Positions 17,011 to 26,022 of a stretch of 64,000 nucleotides of DNA are shown one piece after another. Below the pieces are notes generated by a model. The model made no database searches and was not told the origin of the DNA. It saw only the letters and a program-made list of their open reading frames with translations. The position numbers and the translations under genes were made by a program. Source of the stretch: Jiulongibacter sp024742395 (GTDB lineage Bacteria; Bacteroidota; Bacteroidia; Cytophagales; Spirosomataceae); NCBI GenBank assembly GCA_965249455.1, contig OZ252236.1:1-64000 (forward strand). The letters are read 5' to 3'. Positions within the stretch are counted from its first letter, which is position 1, and the number at the start of each line of letters is the position of its first letter.

Positions 17011-19491
17011 TTACAAATTTATATTCCTTAGTCTCAAGGAGTTTGCTATTACAGAAACTGAGCTAAAACTCATGGCGGCAGCAGCTATCATTGGCGATAA
17101 AAGAATTCCGAAAAATGGGTATAATAGGCCGGCAGCAACAGGAATCCCCAGAACGTTATAAGCAAAAGCAAAAAATAGGTTTTGTTTGATGTTGCTCATC
17201 ACCTTCTCGCTTAGCTCTTTAGCTTTGACTATTCCATGTAAATCGCCTTTCAATAAAGTAATCTTTGCACTCTCAATGGCGACATCAGTACCAGTACCCA
17301 TGGCAATGCCAATATCGGCTTGAGCCAAAGCAGGGGCATCATTTATTCCATCTCCAGCCATTGCCACAATTTTACCTTCGGATTGAAGCTTTTTGATTTC
17401 ATTTAGCTTGTCTTGAGGAAGACATTCAGCTTTGTAATGTGTCAAATTCAATTCTTTGGCTACGGCTTGTGCAGTATTGTGATTGTCTCCAGTGAGCATG
17501 TACACCATGACACCATCATCCATAAGCTCTTGAATAGCTTTTTTACTGGTTACTTTAATAGCATCAGAGATTATCAAAATTCCCTCTACTTTTCCGTTGA
17601 TGCCTATATATGAAACAGTCTTACCCTTTTTTTGTTCTTCTACTACAACTTCATTTTGTTCTTTTGATATTTCTGAATTTACTTGCTCCATCATTGCTTT
17701 ATTACCTATTGCAATAGATTTATCTTCAACCAAACCCGTAACTCCTTTACCCGAAATGGCTTCAAAGTTTTGCACTTTCGAAATTGATAATTTACTCTCT
17801 TTTGCTTTCTTTACTATTGCTTCAGCTAAAGGATGTTCGCTTTGAGCATTTAGTGAGGCCGATATTGCGAGTAATTCGGATTCCGAGAATTTACCAAATG
17901 AAGCTACTTTTTCTAAAGAGGGTTTACCTTCTGTAATTGTACCTGTTTTATCAGTTATGAGTACGTCAACCTTGTTCATCTTCTCCAATGCTTCAGCATT
18001 TTTTATCAAAACTCCGTTCTGTGCACCCTTGCCTACGCCTACCATTACAGACATAGGAGTCGCAATCCCTAAAGCACAAGGACAAGCTATAATGAGTACT
18101 GCAAGAGCATTTACAAATGCATAAACCAGAGATGGCTCAGGGCCGAATACATTCCAAACTATAAAAGTGATAATTGCAGTAATGATCACAATTGGGACGA
18201 AGTATTTAGAAATAGTGTCTGCCAATTTCTGAATGGGGGCCTTCGAACGGCTTGCATCATTCACCATTTTTATGATTTGAGATAGTAATGTTTCATCTCC
18301 AACTTTCTCGGCAACCATTGTAAAAGAACGGTTTCCGTTAATTGTACCTGAACTTACCTTATCATCAACTTCCTTGCTAACAGGTATTGGCTCTCCCGTA
18401 ATCATGGATTCATCAATACTACTATTCCCTTCCTTTATTTTGCCATCAACTGGAATTTTATCACCTGGCTTAACTCTTAAGAGGTCTCCAACTTTTATGT
18501 CATGAATAGAAATTACTTTTTCTTCTTTTCCTTCTACCAGAATGGCTTCTGTAGGAGATAGTTTTAGCAATTCTTTGATAGCTCCACTTGTTTGATTGTG
18601 GGCTCTTGCCTCCAGTAATTGACCTAATAAAACTAATGTTAGAATCACTGTAACAGCCTCAAAATAGAGAAATACACTACCGTCGGAGTTTTTAAACTGG
18701 GCTGGAAAAACGTCGGGAAAAAGTAATGCAACAACACTAAAGATAAATGCTGCACCAGCCCCTATGCCAATCAAACTAAACATATTCAAATTCAGGGTCA
18801 TGAATGATCTCCACGCTTTTTGAAAAAACATCCAACAGGCGTAAAACACAACTGGTAAGGAGAGTACTAACTGTAACCAGTTGCTAATATCTCTATCTAA
18901 GTATTCGTTTATGGGGTTACTAGGTATCATTTCTACCATTACCATGATAAAGATGGGCAAGGTGAACCCCACAGCTATTTTAAATTTACTAAGCAATGTT
19001 TGATAAGTCGAGTCCTCTTGTGAAGATGGCATAACTGGAACTAAATCCATACCGCACTTTGGGCAACTTCCTGGGCCATTTTGCCTTATTTCAGGATGCA
19101 TGGGACAGGTATATTCACCTTTTTTATTCTGCGTATTGAGTTCTTCAACCAAATCCATACCGCAAACTGGGCAATCGCCTGGCTGGTCATAAGTCTTGTC
19201 GCCCTCACAATGCATTGGACAATAAAATGTGCCAGAAGCATTACCTTTAGCTACCTTTTTAGATTGTGGAATGGTATCTCCAAGATTATGGATTTTGTAC
19301 TTGTCTCCATCTTTTTCTAGAGCTTCTTGAAAGGTTTGGATATCAATATGTTTATCCATTTCTATTTTCGCTTCTCCCTTTTCCAAATCTACTGTTGCTT
19401 CTTTAACACCTTCGACTTTAGATATTACAGCTGTCACATGATTGCGACAGCCATTACAAGTCATTCCCGATATTTTATATGTATGTTTCAT
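17011..19491 (-). CDS. copA: Copper/silver-translocating P1B-type ATPase with HMA and two metal-binding domains
   Basis: The 826-residue inner-membrane pump exports Cu(I) or Ag(I). The N-terminal HMA domain carries GMTCNGC (residues 8-14). Two short heavy-metal-binding domains follow (YCPMHCEGD...CPVCGMDL near 90-115 and YTCPMHPEIRQN...CPKCGMDLVP near 128-150). The ATPase core has IIACPCALGIATP (transmembrane CPC metal site), DKTGTITEG (phosphorylated Asp), and GDGINDAPALAQADIGIAMG. It is the last gene of the copper operon, about 80 bp after the DUF3347 gene. The CPC motif and the neighbours favour copper or silver over zinc. Confidence 0.93.
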   Translation of the reverse strand: MKHTYKISGMTCNGCRNHVTAVISKVEGVKEATVDLEKGEAKIEMDKHIDIQTFQEALEKDGDKYKIHNLGDTIPQSKKVAKGNASGTFYCPMHCEGDKTYDQPGDCPVCGMDLVEELNTQNKKGEYTCPMHPEIRQNGPGSCPKCGMDLVPVMPSSQEDSTYQTLLSKFKIAVGFTLPIFIMVMVEMIPSNPINEYLDRDISNWLQLVLSLPVVFYACWMFFQKAWRSFMTLNLNMFSLIGIGAGAAFIFSVVALLFPDVFPAQFKNSDGSVFLYFEAVTVILTLVLLGQLLEARAHNQTSGAIKELLKLSPTEAILVEGKEEKVISIHDIKVGDLLRVKPGDKIPVDGKIKEGNSSIDESMITGEPIPVSKEVDDKVSSGTINGNRSFTMVAEKVGDETLLSQIIKMVNDASRSKAPIQKLADTISKYFVPIVIITAIITFIVWNVFGPEPSLVYAFVNALAVLIIACPCALGIATPMSVMVGVGKGAQNGVLIKNAEALEKMNKVDVLITDKTGTITEGKPSLEKVASFGKFSESELLAISASLNAQSEHPLAEAIVKKAKESKLSISKVQNFEAISGKGVTGLVEDKSIAIGNKAMMEQVNSEISKEQNEVVVEEQKKGKTVSYIGINGKVEGILIISDAIKVTSKKAIQELMDDGVMVYMLTGDNHNTAQAVAKELNLTHYKAECLPQDKLNEIKKLQSEGKIVAMAGDGINDAPALAQADIGIAMGTGTDVAIESAKITLLKGDLHGIVKAKELSEKVMSNIKQNLFFAFAYNVLGIPVAAGLLYPFFGILLSPMIAAAAMSFSSVSVIANSLRLRNINL

Positions 19492-19570
19492 GTGAGGTTG
19501 GGCTATTCAATGTCTGATTTGATTTTTACTTATTCTCCTTTCGCTGTTTTGCTATCACACAGTGTATGTA

Positions 19571-20038
19571 TTAATTAAATGTTTCTTTTACACTACCACA
19601 AGAGAGCATCATTTTTCCGAAGTATGGATTTTTGATTTCCTTTTGGTTGGATAGCCAAAATCCTCCTGAATTTTGATTTGCCATTGGGCAAAAGGCTACA
19701 TAAAACTCTCCCGAAATAATTTTTGCACTTTTGACTAATGCAATGATTTCGTTACTCAGGGCGGAGAAAACTGTTCTCTGTTCTTTTACTGAGCTAGCTC
19801 CTATAAATTGATTTACTTTAGCCAATGCTTTTTTGCTGTCTGGTGTTTTTGCCAAACTTGCTTTCAATTCCTCAGCAGACTGCTTGGCGGATTTACTATC
19901 TGCTAAAACTAGAGCATCCTTAAGGTTTAAGTAGGATGTGTAGCTTTTGGTCAAATTAGGATCTTCAAAGGAGACTGTCTGAGCCATACCAGAAAAGCTT
20001 AAAAACAGGATGGCAATTAGGAATAATGTGTTTTTCAT
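19571..20038 (-). CDS. Secreted DUF3347 protein, stand-alone copy of the CusB C-terminal domain
   Basis: The product is 155 residues from MKNTLFLIAILFLSFSGMAQ, a clear signal peptide; the open frame extends to 20104. The mature part is helical and ends in FCPMANQNSGGFWLSNQKEI and NPYFGKMMLSCG. It closely mirrors the C-terminus of the neighbouring CusB-like adaptor (FCPMVNNDKGAYWLSEDKKV, NPYYGQSMLTCG). The Cys and Met residues suggest a periplasmic copper-binding role. The two copies probably arose by duplication. It lies between the 38-residue peptide and copA in the operon. Confidence 0.85.
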   Translation of the reverse strand: MKNTLFLIAILFLSFSGMAQTVSFEDPNLTKSYTSYLNLKDALVLADSKSAKQSAEELKASLAKTPDSKKALAKVNQFIGASSVKEQRTVFSALSNEIIALVKSAKIISGEFYVAFCPMANQNSGGFWLSNQKEIKNPYFGKMMLSCGSVKETFN

Positions 20039-20058
20039 TTGAGTTTTATTTAAGTTAT

Positions 20059-20175
20059 TTATTTTAAAATTGTATATAAAACAATTGATAGTAAGGCAAG
20101 CCAAAACAGGTATTTCAAAACTTTAATGGTTGGCTTTGTTGCCTTTTCCTCTTCTGTTTGGCAACATTGTTTCAT
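20059..20175 (-). CDS. 38-residue single-span membrane peptide of the copper operon
   Basis: A short open frame encodes MKQCCQTEEEKATKPT followed by IKVLKYLFWLALLSIVLYTILK and a stop. It has a CC pair near the start, a charged segment, and one hydrophobic span at the C-terminus. Its ATG overlaps the cusB stop as ATGA, typical of translational coupling, and the next gene starts about 20 bp after its stop. Similar very short peptides are often missed by gene finders. Possible roles are metal handling near the inner-membrane pump or stabilising the RND complex. Coding status is inferred from frame, overlap and composition. Confidence 0.65.
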   Translation of the reverse strand: MKQCCQTEEEKATKPTIKVLKYLFWLALLSIVLYTILK

Positions 20176-21956
20176 TTGATTGTTCTTTTTGTTTCACCAC
20201 AAGTAAGCATTGATTGACCATAGTAAGGGTTCGTAACCTTTTTGTCTTCGCTGAGCCAATAAGCACCCTTATCATTATTTACCATTGGGCAGAATTGGAC
20301 GTACAGTAAGGACTCATTTGGCTTAAATGACTCAGTTAAGCTTATTACGTTCGTTGAAACATCCTGAAAAATTACCCGTAATTCTTCAATGTTTTTTACG
20401 TGTTCAACATGCTGTAATTCTTTAGATAAGTTACTGCTTATTGTCATCCAACTTTGATGTGAATTAGATTTGAATACACTCATGCTAATTTTCTTTAAGT
20501 CCTTATTTAGTTTAATTGCTGCACTTTTAGCTTTCGAAAGATCATCAGCGACCAAGGCATTTTTTAGAACCAAATACGAATTGAGTAAAGGAATTAGGCT
20601 CTGTTTAGCATCTTTTGATACACTTATTTGAGAATGAGTTACAGGGTATGATTTTGATGATTCACTATTACTACCATGATTATGGCCTGTCATCACCGCC
20701 CCTCCTTCTGGACTCATCATGCTTGGTTTCCCTGCCAATTGGGCGGCAGCATCAATACTAAAAGTACCGTTTACTGCAACTTCTTCACCCGCTATTAAAC
20801 CCTCATCTATTACGTAACTCTCACCCAGCTCAGATCCTAAAGTAACCTCACGTAAAGCAAATGACACACCTTGAGAACTATTTTTCATTATGTAAACTAC
20901 TGAGCGTTTCCCAGTCCACATGACGGCCGTTTTAGGAACAACTATACTCTCCTTTTTTGTGTTTAATTTGCTTTCAAGGATTCCACTTACAAACATTTCT
21001 GGCTTGAGTTTAGCCCCACCATTAACTACCTCTACACGTGCTTTGGCAACTCGAGTATTGGGGTCAATAATCGGGTCGATGTATTTTATAGTACCACGGT
21101 AAGTTTTCCCAGGAACAGATTCTACGGTATAGGAAATAGCCGAGCCTTTTTTAACCCATTGCATATCAGATTCATAAACATCAAATAAAATCCACAAACG
21201 TGATAGATCTGCAATTTCATAGAGAGCTTCTCCTTGTTTAATATAATCACCAGTATTCACAAGCTTTTTTGTGACAAAACCCGAAGCATTTGACAATATT
21301 GGAAATTGCTCAATGGCCTTATTGGTGCTTAGCACTTTTTCAATTTGAATATCAGTTAGTTTCCAATTGCGAAGCTTCTTTTTTGCAGCTTCAAATAGTT
21401 GTGGTTGAACCTCTTTGATTTTACGAGCCTCAAATAACTCTTCTTGTGCAGTCACTAAATCAGGAGAATATACATAAGCGATGATTTGACCTGCTTTTAC
21501 ATAATCCCCTGTAAAGTTTACAAGCAGTTTTTCAATTCTACCTGGAAGATGAGAGGGCTGAGTAAAAACAGAGCGTTCGTCAGTTTGAACTTTACCATTT
21601 AAACGTAAAGATTTATTGGCCTGTTTATTCCCAACAATCATTGTTTCTACCTTAGCTAATTGCATGGCAGTAGGTGACATAGTAATTGAAATTGGGTCAA
21701 TGTCTTGGCTGCTAGTTTCTAAAGGAATTAAGTCCATTCCACATATTGGGCAATCCCCTGGCTCGCCCTGTCTAATTTGCGGATGCATAGAACATGTCCA
21801 AACACTTGCCACAGCATTTGTATCCTCTGAATGGAGATGTTCTTCTTTAGTGGATTCTGTGGTAGAACTTTTGCTAAAGAGTAACCAACCAAGCAATATG
21901 CCGAAAAGTAAGGTCGTGCAAACGATGATTATCTGGGCTTTATTTATATTTTTCAT
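20172..21956 (-). CDS. cusB: CusB-like RND periplasmic adaptor with heavy-metal-binding and DUF3347 domains
   Basis: This membrane-fusion subunit linking CusA to the outer-membrane channel is about 594 residues from MKNINKAQIIIVC. It has an N-terminal anchor span (about 5-25) and a heavy-metal-binding motif WTCSMHPQIRQGE...CPICGMDLIPL. The adaptor core has barrel-sandwich and helical-hairpin segments (VNFTGDYVKAGQIIAYVYSPDLVTAQEELFEA). A C-terminal DUF3347 domain follows (about 465-594) ending in FCPMVNNDKGAYWLSEDKKV. The start is one base after the DUF305 gene stop. Carrying the DUF3347 domain on the adaptor while also encoding it separately is notable. Confidence 0.92.
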   Translation of the reverse strand: MKNINKAQIIIVCTTLLFGILLGWLLFSKSSTTESTKEEHLHSEDTNAVASVWTCSMHPQIRQGEPGDCPICGMDLIPLETSSQDIDPISITMSPTAMQLAKVETMIVGNKQANKSLRLNGKVQTDERSVFTQPSHLPGRIEKLLVNFTGDYVKAGQIIAYVYSPDLVTAQEELFEARKIKEVQPQLFEAAKKKLRNWKLTDIQIEKVLSTNKAIEQFPILSNASGFVTKKLVNTGDYIKQGEALYEIADLSRLWILFDVYESDMQWVKKGSAISYTVESVPGKTYRGTIKYIDPIIDPNTRVAKARVEVVNGGAKLKPEMFVSGILESKLNTKKESIVVPKTAVMWTGKRSVVYIMKNSSQGVSFALREVTLGSELGESYVIDEGLIAGEEVAVNGTFSIDAAAQLAGKPSMMSPEGGAVMTGHNHGSNSESSKSYPVTHSQISVSKDAKQSLIPLLNSYLVLKNALVADDLSKAKSAAIKLNKDLKKISMSVFKSNSHQSWMTISSNLSKELQHVEHVKNIEELRVIFQDVSTNVISLTESFKPNESLLYVQFCPMVNNDKGAYWLSEDKKVTNPYYGQSMLTCGETKRTIK

Positions 21957-21957
21957 A

Positions 21958-22419
21958 TTATTTTTTGTTGTCTTCAAGGCGTTTAATCATTGCCTTCATT
22001 TGAGCTATTTCTTTCTTTTGAGCTACAATAATGTCTTCGGCCAACTTTTGAGCCTCAGGGTCCTTAAGTCTAGCTTTCTGACTTACCATTATTGCCGATG
22101 AGTGATGGGGAATCATTGCTTTCATCCATTGCGTATCAGAAATAAAAGTTTGATTGCGTAACATAAATAGAGTTACTATGAACGTGATAGTGGAAACTAC
22201 TAATATGACATAGTTGAGTAGTTTGTTTGTGTACATTTTCCACATAAATAGCATCATTGAAATTGCCATTGGAGCTATCATTAGAATAGTCATGTAAGTA
22301 CGTGTGTAGCTTAGCATAACGTGTCCAAAGATGTCAGCATTTAGAAACATTACTGCATACATAATAACAAATGACAAAGTCATCATAATTGCGAATTTCT
22401 TGTAATTTGAGTTTTTCAT
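21958..22419 (-). CDS. DUF305-type membrane protein of the copper operon
   Basis: The product is about 153 residues from MKNSNYKKFAIMM, with three or four hydrophobic spans in the first 90 residues (FAIMMTLSFVIMYAVMF; YMTILMIAPMAISMMLFMW; LLNYVILVVSTITFIVTLFM). A DUF305-like tail follows: WMKAMIPHHSSAIMVSQKARLKDPEAQKLAEDIIVAQKKEI. The MIPHHSSAI motif is the hallmark, with paired His residues suited to metal binding. Placed between the multicopper oxidase and cusB, it is probably part of periplasmic copper handling. The open frame extends upstream into the oxidase gene; I chose the Met before the first span. Confidence 0.85.
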   Translation of the reverse strand: MKNSNYKKFAIMMTLSFVIMYAVMFLNADIFGHVMLSYTRTYMTILMIAPMAISMMLFMWKMYTNKLLNYVILVVSTITFIVTLFMLRNQTFISDTQWMKAMIPHHSSAIMVSQKARLKDPEAQKLAEDIIVAQKKEIAQMKAMIKRLEDNKK

Positions 22420-22450
22420 AGTCTTTAGTTTTAAGTATTTAACTTTATTA

Positions 22451-24802
22451 TTAAAATCGAATTGATAATCCTCCCCCCGTTCCAAACCTATTATCGTAGC
22501 TAGCCATAAGGGAAGCATTTCGGGATAAAAAGAACTCCAATCCAGCTGACCAGGTTGATTCGCCTTTGAAAGGCTTTACACCTAAAGGATTTTCAGGAGG
22601 TAGATTATTGACCCATCCAAAGTCCGCTCTATACTCGTAGTTACCGAAAATGGCGGTTCGAGGGAAAATCATAATCGCCCTATTGAGCCTAATTTCGGGT
22701 CTTAATTTGTTATCTACCCTAACATCAAGATTAAACATGTAGGGGGTGAAAAAACGAAATCCTGCAACTGCAACAGTTGAGATTTCTTCCATACTGTTCC
22801 GGATTTCATTTTCCATATTAATACCTGCAAATACTCGGAAATAGTCATATAAATAGCGTTCGTAAGTTATTTCACCTTCAAAATTTTTATTATAGCCATA
22901 GGCTAAATTAAAGTTGAATTGATTTCTGAGGTTGGAAGTCACCAAATTCACTTCACTCATGTGTGAAGCTGCATCTAACATTCCCCAGCTATAGTATTGG
23001 TTAGTTTCATGAATGAGTTTAGAAATTGGTGATCCGGACAAACGTGGGTCGCGAGGTGTGTTATAGCTAATGATACGGGCCATTCCGCCCATCATGTGAT
23101 ACAGGATATGACAATGAAAGAACCAATCTCCGTATTCATTGCCATAGAATTCAATGGTGACTTGCTTCATAGGGGGCACATTTACCGTATGTTTTAATGG
23201 TGAGTAGTCTCCATTGTCGTTAACGACCCTAAAAAAATGGCCATGTAAATGCATCGGGTGATGCATCATGGTTAGATTATTAAGAGTTATCCTTGTAACC
23301 TCATTACTTTTTATTTTAATATTATCAGTTTCAGACAATGGTATTCCATTCATACTCCAGATGTACCTTTGCATGTTTCCAGTCAGGTTGAGAAGTATGT
23401 TTTTTACTGGAATAGAGTCAGCATATGTAGTCCTATTTGGCGATTTAAGAAAGTTGTAATTGTACTCATCATACATATTCATTCCAGCCATATCCTTATC
23501 CATATTCATCGGCATGTTCATTTCAGCATGATTCATTTTGGAATGGTCTATTTCACTAGCTGCCATTGTGGAATGATTCATCGTTTTGTCATGAGCTTCT
23601 CCCATCTTTAGTTCAGGCTTCATTTCCTTTTCTGATATTTCAGCGATTTTGCCATTATCCATCTTTGCCATTTGCATTCCCCAATTGTTTTTCAATTCCT
23701 GTGGGTTATTTTCATTAGGATTGAATTTTATTGCTGGAGCACCCATTCTCATATTCATTTTTGCCATTTGCTTCATCATTCCTATTTTATCTGGTCGCTC
23801 TAACCTTTGGGCTGGAAGGATTTTTCCTTTTCCGAAATATGCAGTAGTTACACCTGAGCCATCTTGAGCCATAGCTCTTAATTCAATCTTTCCATTTTGT
23901 GGAATTGTAATGATGAAATCATAGGTTTCGGCAATGGCAATAAAGGTTTTATTACGTTTTACGGGTATCACGTCCAATCCGTCAGACGAAATAAGAAGCG
24001 GGTCATGGCCACCGAAGGTCATCCAAAATTGAGAGGAGGCTGCTCCATTTATAATTCTCAATCTAACTTTTTCGCCAGGTTTAAATTGAGAGTATTCTTG
24101 AGTTTGCTCGCCATTGTTTAAGAAAGCAGGATAGTAAATATCGGCGATGTCTGCACCTTCCATTCTTTGTTTCCAAAAGTTAAGCTGAGCACCGAAAGCA
24201 CCACGACCAATCACCTGGTTTAATGGAGTTGCAGTACCTTTTTTAATGTTGTACCACTCGTTACCTCTTTTTAAATTTCGTAATACGTTCTTAGGTTTTT
24301 GGTTTGTCCAATCGGACAACACTATTACTAATTCCTTGTCATATTTATGATTGCTTTCTTTTGGTTCAATTACTATTGAGCCATAAACACCACTTTGCTC
24401 TTGAAGCATTGTATGAGAATGATACCAATATGTACCCGATTGTTTGAGTGGGAACTCATATCTCTGAGTTTTACCTGGTTCAATTGGCGGTGTTGTTAAG
24501 TATGGAACTCCATCGTAGAAATTTGGAAGAAGGAGACCATGCCAGTGAACAGAAGTTTCAACGTCCAATTCATTTTTTACATTTATTACGGCGTAGTCAC
24601 CCTCTCTGAATCGAATAGTAGGTCCAGGTATTGAACCATTTACTGTCAGTCCCATTGTGGTTTTTCCAGCTTTGTTGACTATTTCCTGCTTAATGGTTAG
24701 TTCATAGATTGTGGTATCGATCTGGGCCATACCGGTAAAAGGCAGGAGAATACTGGTTAACATTGTTATCAATAAAGAATTTATATTTTTCATGTCGCTC
24801 AT
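22451..24802 (-). CDS. Multicopper oxidase (CopA/PcoA-type) with Met/His-rich insert and C-terminal barrel-like domain
   Basis: The 783-residue secreted enzyme is expected to oxidise Cu(I) in the periplasm. Copper ligand motifs are intact: HWHGLLLPN and WYHSHTM in the first cupredoxin domain, and HHPMHLHGHFF and WFFHCHILYHMMGGM in the last. A Met/His-rich insert (about 390-450, NHSTMAASEIDHSKMNHAEM and onward) resembles the copper-binding region of PcoA/CueO. About 190 residues follow the catalytic part (from about 595), read as outer-membrane strands, and resemble CopB/PcoB (SWGMLDAASHMSEVNLV, FFTPYMFNLDVRVDNKL). The likely start overlaps the TolC stop as ATGA. Confidence 0.9.
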   Translation of the reverse strand: MSDMKNINSLLITMLTSILLPFTGMAQIDTTIYELTIKQEIVNKAGKTTMGLTVNGSIPGPTIRFREGDYAVINVKNELDVETSVHWHGLLLPNFYDGVPYLTTPPIEPGKTQRYEFPLKQSGTYWYHSHTMLQEQSGVYGSIVIEPKESNHKYDKELVIVLSDWTNQKPKNVLRNLKRGNEWYNIKKGTATPLNQVIGRGAFGAQLNFWKQRMEGADIADIYYPAFLNNGEQTQEYSQFKPGEKVRLRIINGAASSQFWMTFGGHDPLLISSDGLDVIPVKRNKTFIAIAETYDFIITIPQNGKIELRAMAQDGSGVTTAYFGKGKILPAQRLERPDKIGMMKQMAKMNMRMGAPAIKFNPNENNPQELKNNWGMQMAKMDNGKIAEISEKEMKPELKMGEAHDKTMNHSTMAASEIDHSKMNHAEMNMPMNMDKDMAGMNMYDEYNYNFLKSPNRTTYADSIPVKNILLNLTGNMQRYIWSMNGIPLSETDNIKIKSNEVTRITLNNLTMMHHPMHLHGHFFRVVNDNGDYSPLKHTVNVPPMKQVTIEFYGNEYGDWFFHCHILYHMMGGMARIISYNTPRDPRLSGSPISKLIHETNQYYSWGMLDAASHMSEVNLVTSNLRNQFNFNLAYGYNKNFEGEITYERYLYDYFRVFAGINMENEIRNSMEEISTVAVAGFRFFTPYMFNLDVRVDNKLRPEIRLNRAIMIFPRTAIFGNYEYRADFGWVNNLPPENPLGVKPFKGESTWSAGLEFFLSRNASLMASYDNRFGTGGGLSIRF

Positions 24803-26022
24803 TTTTCTGTTGCCAATAAGTAATCTATTTCAGCGAGTGAAATATTTATTTGATTGATAGCTTTGACTCTTTGTTTTTGATATTTCAATAAAGTTTGCTG
24901 CATTCTAAGTAACTCCTCGAATTCGCTTCCTGAATTACCATAGGCGGAAAATAGAATATCAAGCGATTGTCTGGTTTCAATTAGCTGACTATTAAATAAA
25001 TTCAGTAAATCATTCTGCTGTTCGATTTCGTACCAAAGCATTTCAAATCGACCCTGTAATTGATTGATTGTGTTTACTTTTTCAAAAGCATAAGCCTCTT
25101 GCATCAAGTGTGCTTCCCTTTCAGCCGCTTTATACTTTCTCTTAAAAATGGGTAGACTCACAGAAATCATAGGCATGAGAATATCTCGGCCATTTTTGGC
25201 TAAATCCATATCTGTTCTTTTTTTCACCATTACGTAGTCCAGGCCAGCTCCAATTTTAGGGTATCGCTGCTTTTCTGCTAGCATCTCTGCCTTTTTGCTT
25301 GCGGCTTCTTGTAACTCAATTCGCTGAACAATTGGGTTTTGATCAAACAAATCGGCTTTTTCATGAATTGGGATTATTGGTAGGTGAAGGGAATCTTCAA
25401 TGTTCAGAGCCGTCCTTTCATTTCTATTCATCAAAAGGTTAAGATTTGCGATGAGTGGGCTCCTTTTTTTGCTCAAAATGACCGTATCCGTTATTGCTTC
25501 TTTTAACATGATGTCAACTCTTAGTACATCTACCATACCTCCCTTACCATTTTGAAATTTTGCTTTGGCAATGGTTTTGAAAGACTCTAGAATCCTGATG
25601 TTCTCCTTTTCAATTTTTAGTAATTCCTCTAATTCCAAAAGTGGATAATACATTAAAGATGACTTGTAATAAAGTTGGTTGCGATAATCCAAAAAGCTCT
25701 GATACTTTGCCTCTGCCATTAGTGTAGCTACCTCGCCTTGTAACTCAAGAGTGGCAAACCATGGAAACATTTGGTTCAATGAAAGCCTTGCTCTCTGCGG
25801 ACCCACCCTAGTCTCCACTGGAGATAGGAAATAACCCAAGGAAAGAGAGGGTTCTGGAAGAGAAGTAACCTGAGCCGACTTTTGCATTGCAGATTCAAAC
25901 TCCTTGTATTTCGATTGAAGTCCGGGGTTGTTTTCTGCTATTATCTCGAAATAGGCTTGTAGGTTTTGCCCTAGGGCATTCCCACTAAAGGACATAAATA
26001 GAATAAAAATTATATATCTCAT
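24799..26022 (-). CDS. cusC: TolC-family outer-membrane efflux channel (CusC-like)
   Basis: The 407-residue protein has a signal peptide (MRYIIFILFMSFSGNALGQ). Its two long helical repeats carry the TolC signature spacing (LYYKSSLMYYPLLELEELLKIEKENIRILES; ERTALNIEDSLHLP), and it has heptad-like helices near the C-terminus (FEELLRMQQTLLKYQKQRVKAINQINISLAEI). It forms the outer-membrane exit duct of the Cus efflux pump. The cusA stop and this start share one base (TAATG), and its own stop overlaps the oxidase start. It is slightly shorter than E. coli CusC and lacks an obvious lipobox. Confidence 0.9.
   Translation of the reverse strand: MRYIIFILFMSFSGNALGQNLQAYFEIIAENNPGLQSKYKEFESAMQKSAQVTSLPEPSLSLGYFLSPVETRVGPQRARLSLNQMFPWFATLELQGEVATLMAEAKYQSFLDYRNQLYYKSSLMYYPLLELEELLKIEKENIRILESFKTIAKAKFQNGKGGMVDVLRVDIMLKEAITDTVILSKKRSPLIANLNLLMNRNERTALNIEDSLHLPIIPIHEKADLFDQNPIVQRIELQEAASKKAEMLAEKQRYPKIGAGLDYVMVKKRTDMDLAKNGRDILMPMISVSLPIFKRKYKAAEREAHLMQEAYAFEKVNTINQLQGRFEMLWYEIEQQNDLLNLFNSQLIETRQSLDILFSAYGNSGSEFEELLRMQQTLLKYQKQRVKAINQINISLAEIDYLLATEK

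Noticed and set aside
21616..22101. 161-residue plus-strand open frame
   Set aside because: It is opposite cusB and the DUF305 gene, both of which have clear family motifs, so it is an antisense shadow.
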